Below, piece by piece: positions 57,609 to 64,000 of a stretch of 64,000 nucleotides of DNA. Origin of the DNA: Alphaproteobacteria bacterium (lineage in GTDB: Bacteria; Pseudomonadota; Alphaproteobacteria; Caulobacterales; Caulobacteraceae); the NCBI GenBank assembly GCA_018821435.1, contig JAHJME010000039.1, forward strand, positions 44,082-108,081, written 5' to 3'. A model generated the notes under the pieces. It did no database searches and had not been told where the DNA came from. It saw only the letters and a list, made by a program, of their open reading frames with translations. A program made the translations under genes and the position numbers. Numbering within the stretch: the first letter of the stretch is position 1; every line of letters starts with the position of its first letter.

Positions 57609-58481
57609 CTACTTCAGGGGTTCCTTGCGCAGGTCGCCGTACATGAGCTCTTCGACGAACTCGACGCACTTGAATTGGTTCAGCCGCGCGTCCTCGCCCA
57701 CCCGCTTGTACAGGTTGAAGCTCATCTTCCACGGCTTGGTGAAGGTGTTCGGGTCGGTGATCGTCGCTTCGTAGCGGACCGTGCCGGGGCCGGTGGGCGT
57801 CCAGCGCTCCACCACCTGCATCTGGTCGGAGTGGAAGTTGCCCGCCCGGTCGAACCAGGTGCGGTCGTTCATGCCGCTGACGGTGACCACCAGGGTGTCG
57901 CCGTCCCACTTGGCCACCGACTGGCCCATCCAGCTGTCGACCGGCGCCGGGCCGGGATCGGTGAACAGGACGTTGCGGACGGCGCCCGCGTATTCGTAGG
58001 CGATGATCATCGACTTCTCAGACTGGAAGATCTGGAAGGGCAGATGCATGTAGTTGGCGCGCGGCACACCCGGGAGATAGCACTTCACCTCGGGGTCGCC
58101 GGTCTCCAGGCTGGTGTAGTTGGCCCGGTTTTCGTCGCGCTGCTTCTTGGCGTCGGCCGTGTAGGGGATCTCGCCGCCTTCGACGATGCCCAGGCCGCCG
58201 GGAACCGCGCCCACCGCGCCCAGGGCCAGCACCGACTTTGCCGGAACCGGCACGAAGGGGCCGGGACGCAGTTGCAGCGCCGCGCGGGCCGAGTGCGGCT
58301 CGATGTCCCAGCCGGCGGTGTTCATCACCTGCCAGACGCCGTTCAGATCGGGATGCTTGCCGTCGGGGCCGCGGGGCGCCTTGTACACGGCCGCCGCCTT
58401 GGCCTTCGCCTGGGCCTGCGCCGTCACAGGCGCGGTCACCGCGAGACCGACCACCGCCAGCGCCGCCACGAACTTGATCAT
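57609..58481 (-). CDS. Conserved secreted protein of unknown function (290 aa), DUF6152 partner
   Basis: After a signal peptide (IKFVAALAVVGLAVTAPVTAQAQA) the protein reads GPDGKHPDLNGVWQVMNTAGWDIEPHSA, a motif common in exported proteins found next to DUF6152 genes. Later it has KCYLPGVPRANYMHLPFQIFQ and the closing strands VAKWDGDTLVVTV and MNDRTWFDRAGNFHS. The family is large in Alphaproteobacteria, and its role has not been established. GGGGGA lies before the ATG; a TTG 15 bp further up is possible. Confidence 0.75.
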   Translation of the reverse strand: MIKFVAALAVVGLAVTAPVTAQAQAKAKAAAVYKAPRGPDGKHPDLNGVWQVMNTAGWDIEPHSARAALQLRPGPFVPVPAKSVLALGAVGAVPGGLGIVEGGEIPYTADAKKQRDENRANYTSLETGDPEVKCYLPGVPRANYMHLPFQIFQSEKSMIIAYEYAGAVRNVLFTDPGPAPVDSWMGQSVAKWDGDTLVVTVSGMNDRTWFDRAGNFHSDQMQVVERWTPTGPGTVRYEATITDPNTFTKPWKMSFNLYKRVGEDARLNQFKCVEFVEELMYGDLRKEPLK

Positions 58482-58616
58482 GGTCTCGTCCCCCAAATAG
58501 CTGGCCCGGACTCAGTGGCCGGGTCTCAGTTGCCGTCAAACCTAAACAACGTTCACGCGCCGCGCCAGCCGACACGACGTTTTGAAAATTCGCTGGGCTG
58601 CGCTAAGCCGCCCGGC

Positions 58617-59237
58617 ATGACGCTGCGCCCGCTATTCGTCACGCCAATCTACGAAGCGACCCTTACAACAAACCGCAGCTTCGAAAATTTCAATGGCGAG
58701 ATTTTGGAAGCCTGCCATGAGCTGGCAGCCGAGGACCAGGCGGGTCGCGCCTGGTGCCGCGACCACGCCTACGGCGGCTACACCTCCTACGCCTCGCTGA
58801 ACGACCTGCCGCGGCGGATGAGCGTCTTCGGCGAGCTGAAGACGATGCTGGACAAGCACGCCAAGATCTTCGCCGACGGCCTGTCGCTGGACCTGGGGGG
58901 CGGCAAGCTGCGCCTGGACAGCCTGTGGGTGAACATCCTGAAGCCCGGCGCGGCCCATTCCGGCCACATCCACCCGCACAGCGTGATTTCCGGCACGGTC
59001 TATGTGGCCACCCCGCCGGGCGCCAGCGCGCTGAAGCTGGAGGACCCGCGCCTGCCGCTGATGATGGCGGCCCCACCGCGCACCCCCGACGCGCCCGAGC
59101 CGGCCCAGACCTTCGTCTACCTGCGGCCCGAGCCGGGCACGGTCTACATGTGGGAAAGCTGGCTCCGCCACGAGGTCCCGGCCAACCAGGCCAAAACCCC
59201 CCGCGTCAGCATCAGCTTCAACTACGGCTGGCGCTGA
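58617..59237 (+). CDS. 2OG-Fe(II) oxygenase, TIGR02466 type
   Basis: This 206-residue protein matches the TIGR02466 group of putative 2-oxoglutarate- and Fe(II)-dependent oxygenases. Markers: LFVTPIYEATL at the start, YGGYTSYASLNDLPRR, LKPGAAHSGHIHPHSVISGTVYV with the iron ligands in H-I-H, and MWESWLRHEVPAN with the distal His, ending SISFNYGWR. The substrate is unknown; cytoplasmic. It is divergent from the secreted protein gene at 57609 and convergent with the M28 gene. Confidence 0.85.
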   Translation: MTLRPLFVTPIYEATLTTNRSFENFNGEILEACHELAAEDQAGRAWCRDHAYGGYTSYASLNDLPRRMSVFGELKTMLDKHAKIFADGLSLDLGGGKLRLDSLWVNILKPGAAHSGHIHPHSVISGTVYVATPPGASALKLEDPRLPLMMAAPPRTPDAPEPAQTFVYLRPEPGTVYMWESWLRHEVPANQAKTPRVSISFNYGWR

Positions 59238-59257
59238 GGCGCCCACCGGCTCTCGCC

Positions 59258-60901
59258 CTATCGGTCCGCGATCGTCTCCGGCCGGGCGAACTTGGTCGCG
59301 AAGAAGTCGCCCTTGTTCCACGTCGGCCGGGCGTCGGCGTCGGCGATCTCGCGGGCGATCTCGTAGTTGATGCGGGCAAACTTGGCGCCCGCCGACCAGT
59401 CGATCCCCTGGCTGAGGTCGTCGCAGGGCTTGTGGTAACAGCCCGCCAGGAAGCCACGGAACTTGGCCTCGCCCCCATTCAGGAAGCCGGTCATCAGGAA
59501 CGTGGACGGCACCCCCACCTCCACGAACCGGAAGTGGTCCGAGCGGGTGAACAGCCCCTCCTCCGGCATCGGGTCGGCCGACAGCGCGACGCCTTCGCGC
59601 GCCGCTGCCTTGCGCACCGCGCCGGCCAGGCTGGAGCGTTCGGCGCCGAAGGCGATCACGTCCAGGAAGTCGTAGGTCAGGATCGGCATGTCCAGGTTCA
59701 CGTCGGCGACCAGCGACGAGAGCGGAACCGTCGGATTGCGCGCGAAATACTCCGCGCCCAGCAACCCCTTCTCTTCGCCGGTGACGGCCAGCACCAGCAC
59801 CGAACGCCGCGGCGCCTTGCCGGACTGCTGGAACGCGCGGGCCACCTCCAGGGTGGTGGCGATGCCGCTGGCGTTGTCGAGCGCGCCGTTGTTGATGCCA
59901 TCGCCATTGACCGGCGGGGTCACGCCGATGTGGTCCAGGTGGGCGGACAGCACCACGACCTCGGACTTCAGCGTCGGGTCCGAACCCTCGATCAACCCGG
60001 CGACATTGGCGCTCTGGAGCGTCTTGCTCTCGGTGTTCAGCGTCGCATCCAGGGTCGTGGCCAGGGCGAAGCGAGGCGGATCGCCCTTGGGCTTCGCGGC
60101 CGCCTCGGCGACCTTGGCGTAGGTCGTCTTCGCGCCGGCGAACAGCTTGGCCGCACCGGCGATGCTGACCGTGGCCAGTTGCGGCGTGTCGGCGGCCACG
60201 TCGTTGGGCGTGCCATCGGGCCTGCGCCAGGTCATCGCCCAGGTCTGCCAGGTGCGCTTGCTGCTGGCGAAGGGTCGGCGCTTCTCGTCGCTCGGCAGGT
60301 AGACGGCGATCATCCCGACGGCGCCATGGGCGGCCGCTTGCGCACGCTTCGTGCGACCGTTGGCGTAGTAGGCCCGTTCCTCGGTCTGTAAGCCGGACGG
60401 CGCACCCTGGAGGACCACGACGATCTTCCCCTTCACGTCCAGGCCGGCGTAGTCGTCGCGCCTGTGCTCGGGCGCCACGACGCCGAAGCCCACGAAGACC
60501 ATCGGCGCGGATACCTTGCGTTCGGCCGGGCCATAGGGGTGGCCGGGCATCACCTCTTCGCCGAACACCAGCGGGACGGCCGCGCCATCCTTGCCGCGCA
60601 GCACGAACCGGCCTTCGTCGGCCGGCCGCACGGCCAGCAGCGGCACGGGCTGGAAATAGCTGCCGTCCGCACCGCCGGGCTTCAGCCCCAGTTGCGCGAA
60701 CTGCGAGGCCACGTAGTTGGCGGCGATGTCGTAGCCCGGCGAACCGGCCTCTCGGCCTTGCAGCAGATCGGACGCCAGGAATGCAACGTGCGCTTGCACG
60801 CGGTTGGCGGAGGCCTGCGGGTCGCCCGTCGATTGCGCGGTCGCCGATCCCGCCAGCAGCACCGCGAACGACGCGCCAGCCACGAACTTGATTAGCTTCA
60901 T
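59258..60901 (-). CDS. M28-family metallopeptidase, secreted, with PA-type insert
   Basis: This 547-residue protein starts with a signal peptide (KLIKFVAGASFAVLLAGSATAQ). Residues ~120-250 resemble a protease-associated (PA) domain (MVFVGFGVVAPEHRRDDYAGLDVKGKIVVV). The M28 zinc ligands are visible in order: HLDHIGV (His), DNASGIA (bridging Asp), GEEKGLLGAEYF (general base and ligand Glu), NLDMP (Asp) and SDHFRFVEVG (His). It should remove N-terminal amino acids from peptides in the periplasm or outside. GGGAG lies 5 nt before the ATG. It is convergent with the 2OG oxygenase, 20 bp apart. Confidence 0.9.
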   Translation of the reverse strand: MKLIKFVAGASFAVLLAGSATAQSTGDPQASANRVQAHVAFLASDLLQGREAGSPGYDIAANYVASQFAQLGLKPGGADGSYFQPVPLLAVRPADEGRFVLRGKDGAAVPLVFGEEVMPGHPYGPAERKVSAPMVFVGFGVVAPEHRRDDYAGLDVKGKIVVVLQGAPSGLQTEERAYYANGRTKRAQAAAHGAVGMIAVYLPSDEKRRPFASSKRTWQTWAMTWRRPDGTPNDVAADTPQLATVSIAGAAKLFAGAKTTYAKVAEAAAKPKGDPPRFALATTLDATLNTESKTLQSANVAGLIEGSDPTLKSEVVVLSAHLDHIGVTPPVNGDGINNGALDNASGIATTLEVARAFQQSGKAPRRSVLVLAVTGEEKGLLGAEYFARNPTVPLSSLVADVNLDMPILTYDFLDVIAFGAERSSLAGAVRKAAAREGVALSADPMPEEGLFTRSDHFRFVEVGVPSTFLMTGFLNGGEAKFRGFLAGCYHKPCDDLSQGIDWSAGAKFARINYEIAREIADADARPTWNKGDFFATKFARPETIADR

Positions 60902-61127
60902 GAAAACTCCCGGTTGCCTGTTTCTAGCGCACCGGATCGCGCCACGACCAGTCAAGCTTCGCGTAACGCGGGAATTCCTCACGCGCCGGGAGGCGGATTC
61001 CAAAAACCATGGTTCTTCAAAAGCGAAGACACTTGACGGTTGAACTCGGACATTACCAGTCTGTTACAGATCGTTCACCAAGGTTGCGGGAAACCGGGGT
61101 GGAAGACCAGCAATGGGGTGCATCCAA

Positions 61128-62300
61128 ATGTCGGCTTCCAAGCTAAAGTATTTACTGTTGGGTTCGATGGCGGCCGGCGCGTTGATGACCGCTTCGCCAG
61201 CATCAGCCTTGACCATTGAACTTAATGACATCGGCGGCGTCAGCGGCTCTCCGGCCGCCCTGGGCTTCCAGGTCGCGGCTAAATACTGGGAATCGGTCTT
61301 CACCAACGACGCCGTCGTCCGCTTCGACGTCGGCTTCAGCGCGCTCGACCCGGGTATTCTGGGCCAGACGGGCAGCACGCTGGCGACCTACGTCGACATC
61401 GCCGACTACAAGGCCGCGCTGGCCTTCACCGGCACCAGCGCCCTGGATGCCGTCGCCACCGCGAACTTCGCGCCGCTGAACGGCAACGGCGGGGTCCAGG
61501 CCCTGGTGCCCGGCTACCTGAACCCGGCGACCCAGGACGGCATCAATCCGCTGACCACCCGCCTGGCGCCCGACGGCAATATCAGCGAGACGATCGCGCT
61601 CTCGACCGCCAACCTGAAGGCCCTGGCCGGCGACATCGGCTATGCGGGTCCCGACGGCGAGATCACCTTCTCCAGCAACTTCAACTTCGACTTCGACCCG
61701 CGCGACGGCGTGACGGCCGGCTACTACGACTTCATCGCCGTGGCCGTGCACGAGATCGGCCACGCCCTGGGCTTCCTGAGTGGCGCGGACGACTTCGACT
61801 ATTCGGCCGGACCCGGCCCGGTCGACCAGTTCTGGTGGGGTTATGGCCTCGACATGTTCCGCTATAGCGCCAGCGGCGAAAACGACGCCCCGATCCTTGA
61901 CTGGCGCCCCGGCGCCGACTCGTATTTCTCGGTCGACGGGGGCCAGACGGCGCTGGGCTACTTCTCCACCGGCGAGAACTTCGGCGACGGCTACCAGGCC
62001 TCGCACTGGAAGGCGCCGCAGACGGCGCCGTTCTGCTCCGGACTGCTGGGGATCATGAACCCCTACGCCTGCGGCGGCTCCGCCAACAATTCGGTGACCG
62101 GGCTGGACCTGGCGCTGTTCGACGCGATCGGCTGGAACGTGAACGTCGACGTGCTGAACAACCCGTACAACTTCAGCACCTCGCAGATGGCCGAGGCCTA
62201 TCTGCCCGAACCGTCCACCTGGGCCATGCTGATCATGGGCATGGGCGCCACCGGCGCGATCCTGCGTCGCCGCCGCATGGCTCTGGCGCTCGCGCGCTAG
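61128..62300 (+). CDS. Metzincin-type metalloprotease with PEP-CTERM sorting signal (NF038122-like)
   Basis: This protein has a signal peptide (SASKLKYLLLGSMAAGALMTASPASA), a beta-rich N-terminal region and the metzincin zinc motif HEIGHALGFLSG (about residue 210). The C-terminus carries PEPSTWAM, a hydrophobic helix and a basic tail (RRRR), which is the PEPxxWA-CTERM signal cut by an exosortase and used for export to the surface. So it is a secreted, probably surface-processed metalloprotease. No exosortase is in the window. ATG 61128 gives a normal signal peptide; an ATG at 61113 in frame is possible. The stop codon lies at the insertion point of the IS481 element (62296-62301), but the gene is intact. 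Confidence 0.85.
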   Translation: MSASKLKYLLLGSMAAGALMTASPASALTIELNDIGGVSGSPAALGFQVAAKYWESVFTNDAVVRFDVGFSALDPGILGQTGSTLATYVDIADYKAALAFTGTSALDAVATANFAPLNGNGGVQALVPGYLNPATQDGINPLTTRLAPDGNISETIALSTANLKALAGDIGYAGPDGEITFSSNFNFDFDPRDGVTAGYYDFIAVAVHEIGHALGFLSGADDFDYSAGPGPVDQFWWGYGLDMFRYSASGENDAPILDWRPGADSYFSVDGGQTALGYFSTGENFGDGYQASHWKAPQTAPFCSGLLGIMNPYACGGSANNSVTGLDLALFDAIGWNVNVDVLNNPYNFSTSQMAEAYLPEPSTWAMLIMGMGATGAILRRRRMALALAR

Positions 62301-62301
62301 G
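62296..62301. repeat. Left copy of 6-bp target-site duplication (GCTAGG)
   Basis: GCTAGG directly precedes the TGTCG end of the element. It includes the TAG stop of the metalloprotease (62298-62300) and, on the other strand, the CTAG-derived stop of the transposase. Its match at 63321-63326 shows the insertion was clean. Confidence 0.9.
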
Positions 62302-63235
62302 TGTCGTTTCCAAGAAGGTTGTTCACCCTTGACCAGGGGGTGATGCCGCCGATGCCGGCATGGGGTCGAGTGAGGTTGTAGGCGTCGGTCCAGGGGCCGA
62401 TGGCCTGGGATCGTTCGTCAGATGATCGGTAGGGCTTGGCGTAGGCCCATTCCCTGAGGCTGGTCTGGATGAAGCGCTCGGCCTTGCCGTTGGTCCTGGG
62501 CGTGTAGGGCCGGGTTCGGACGTGGCGGGCCCCGGCCCGGTTGAGGGCTTGGCGGAAGAGGCTGGAGCGGTAGGCCGAGCCGTTGTCGGTCATCACCCGC
62601 TCGACGGTGACGCCGTGCTGGCCCAGCCAGGCCAAGGCGCGCTCCAGGAAGGCGGTGGTGTCCTCCTTGCGCTCGCTGGGCAGGATCTCGGTGTAGGCCA
62701 GCCGTGAGGCGTCATCGACGCAGACGTGAAGGAAGTCCCAGCCGGCCCGGTAGGAGCGGCCGGCCTGGCGGTCGCCGGTGGCGCGATGGCCGGCGACGTC
62801 GAAGCGGCCGAGCTTCTTGATGTCGAGGTGGATCATCTCGCCGGGCGCAGAGCGCTCGTAGCGGATCACCGCCGGCTTCGGCTCTAAGGCCTTCAGCTTG
62901 CCCAGGCCCAGGCGACGCAGGATCGCCCCCACCGTCGAGCGCGCCATGCCCAGCGCCGCTGCGATCTGAGGGCCGGTCATCCGCTGGCGTCTCAGCCGCT
63001 CGATCCGCGCCGCCCGCGGCTGAGGCGTCCTGCGCGGACATCGCCGGGGCGCCGAGCTGCGGTCGTGATGCCTTCGCTCGCCACCCCGACGATGCCGACC
63101 GATCCACTTGCGCGCCGTCCGCAGCGACACCCCAGCCGCCTCAGCCGCCGCCTTCGCCGTCCAGCCACTCGACACCCGCTGCGCCAGCAACGCTCGACCC
63201 GACGGCGTCAGCCGGGCATTCTTATGCACGTTCAT
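62297..63235 (-). CDS. IS481-family transposase (DDE)
   Basis: This 312-residue protein has an N-terminal helix-turn-helix (SSGWTAKAAAEAAGVSLRTARKWIGRH) and an rve-type catalytic core with DDE residues: HLDIKKLG (Asp), MTDNGSAY (Asp), NGKAERFIQ (Glu). It cuts and joins the element's ends. The frame runs past the left inverted repeat, and the TAG stop (62297-62299) falls in the target duplication, so the last Thr codon and the stop depend on host bases. The gene is otherwise whole and the element may be active. Confidence 0.9.
   Translation of the reverse strand: MNVHKNARLTPSGRALLAQRVSSGWTAKAAAEAAGVSLRTARKWIGRHRRGGERRHHDRSSAPRRCPRRTPQPRAARIERLRRQRMTGPQIAAALGMARSTVGAILRRLGLGKLKALEPKPAVIRYERSAPGEMIHLDIKKLGRFDVAGHRATGDRQAGRSYRAGWDFLHVCVDDASRLAYTEILPSERKEDTTAFLERALAWLGQHGVTVERVMTDNGSAYRSSLFRQALNRAGARHVRTRPYTPRTNGKAERFIQTSLREWAYAKPYRSSDERSQAIGPWTDAYNLTRPHAGIGGITPWSRVNNLLGNDT
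62302..62328. repeat. IS481 left inverted repeat
   Basis: The 27-bp left end begins TGTCG and ends GAAGGTTGTTCACCC. It matches the reverse complement of the right end in 22 of 27 positions, with mismatches only in the 7-base middle part. Confidence 0.9.
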
Positions 63236-63293
63236 CCGGGGTCTCCCGGTTAGAGGTTGGAGCTTCGCAACCCCACTCTCTCAACCCGATCCC

Positions 63294-63320
63294 GGGTGAA
63301 CAACCTTCGTAGCTTCGACA
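63294..63320. repeat. IS481 right inverted repeat
   Basis: The 27-bp right end, GGGTGAACAACCTTC then seven variable bases and CGACA, is the reverse complement of the left end except in the variable middle. Confidence 0.9.
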
Positions 63321-63326
63321 GCTAGG
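63321..63326. repeat. Right copy of 6-bp target-site duplication (GCTAGG)
   Basis: GCTAGG lies immediately after the right end of the element and equals the copy at 62296-62301. Confidence 0.9.
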
Positions 63327-63350
63327 CCACGACGCCGACCCGAAACAGAA

Positions 63351-63380
63351 ACGCCGCCGGGGCGACCCGGCGGCGTTTTT
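63351..63380. terminator. Bidirectional terminator between IS481 and rpoD
   Basis: A perfect 11-bp stem ACGCCGCCGGG / CCCGGCGGCGT with GCGA loop is followed by TTTTT on the plus strand, and by a T-rich GTTTCTGTTTCG on the minus strand. It serves rpoD, which ends 24 bp to the right on the minus strand. Before the IS insertion it lay about 50 bp after the metalloprotease gene and probably ended that transcript too. Confidence 0.8.
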
Positions 63381-63403
63381 CGTGTTCAGACTTCGAATGG
63401 CGT

Positions 63404-64000
<597 letters not shown>

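Larger units (their letters stand above)
62302..63320. mobile_element. Insertion sequence, IS481 family, 1019 bp
   Basis: Ends are 27-bp imperfect inverted repeats (22 of 27 match): both begin TGTCG and end GAAGGTTGTTCACCC. TGT ends fit the IS481 family. A 6-bp target repeat GCTAGG flanks both sides (62296-62301 and 63321-63326). One intact transposase gene fills the element on the minus strand. Intact ends plus a perfect duplication suggest a recent insertion. Confidence 0.92.

Overview
The window is high-GC DNA with very dense coding on both strands. It ends inside the gene for a primary sigma factor (rpoD, minus strand). The gene content fits an alphaproteobacterium of the Caulobacter/Phenylobacterium type: a TonB receptor, abundant secreted peptidases and esterases, DUF6152 and DUF1993 proteins, a PEP-CTERM protein, gltBD and panD. 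That placement is inferred from gene content only.

Layout. (1) 1-11136: a secreted CapA-like protein and M61 peptidase pair, an S10-like peptidase, a Baeyer-Villiger monooxygenase, a LysR regulator divergent from an NAD(P)-binding epimerase-like protein, a short MprF-like protein, a PfkB sugar kinase and a DUF1993 protein. (2) 11154-18075: gltB-gltD for ammonium assimilation, and a VOC-fold dioxygenase-like protein. (3) 18530-32510: three very large co-directional genes (2391, 1228 and 1032 aa), 9-10 bp apart, with no function I can name. They carry a degenerate OmpA-like segment, a long beta-rich block, fibronectin-III-like repeats and a degenerate phospholipase-D-like domain. This is the best candidate for an undescribed system. 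(4) 32523-35603: a luciferase-like flavin oxidoreductase, and a secreted fusion of a thioredoxin-like domain, a cytochrome-c motif, a copper-monooxygenase-like region and EF-hands. (5) 35833-42214: an eight-gene cluster of two small lipoyl-fold proteins (one with the carrier lysine, one without), three SGNH-like proteins, two family-2 glycosyltransferases and a transglutaminase-like protein. Six of its genes are joined by 4-bp start/stop overlaps. It is the second candidate for a new pathway.

(6) 42371-48897: a MarR regulator divergent from a SnoaL-like protein, a flavin monooxygenase, a TonB receptor, an MFS transporter and an EthD protein. This looks like an uptake and oxidation module for a small hydrophobic compound, with inverted repeats in the divergent promoter region. 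(7) 48898-51202: an acquired patch with an HNH-type toxin-like gene, a SUKH immunity gene and a broken tyrosine integrase beside a CAU-anticodon tRNA. (8) 51313-62300: a SIMPL protein, panD, several exported alpha/beta hydrolases and a class-C beta-lactamase-like esterase, small secreted proteins, a lone flagellar-rod-like C-terminal protein, a 2OG oxygenase, an M28 peptidase and a PEP-CTERM metalloprotease. (9) 62302-63320: a complete IS481-family element with 27-bp ends and a 6-bp target duplication, inserted at the stop codon of the metalloprotease. (10) 63404-64000: the 3' part of rpoD.

Most functions are family-level assignments read from visible motifs. No database search was possible.
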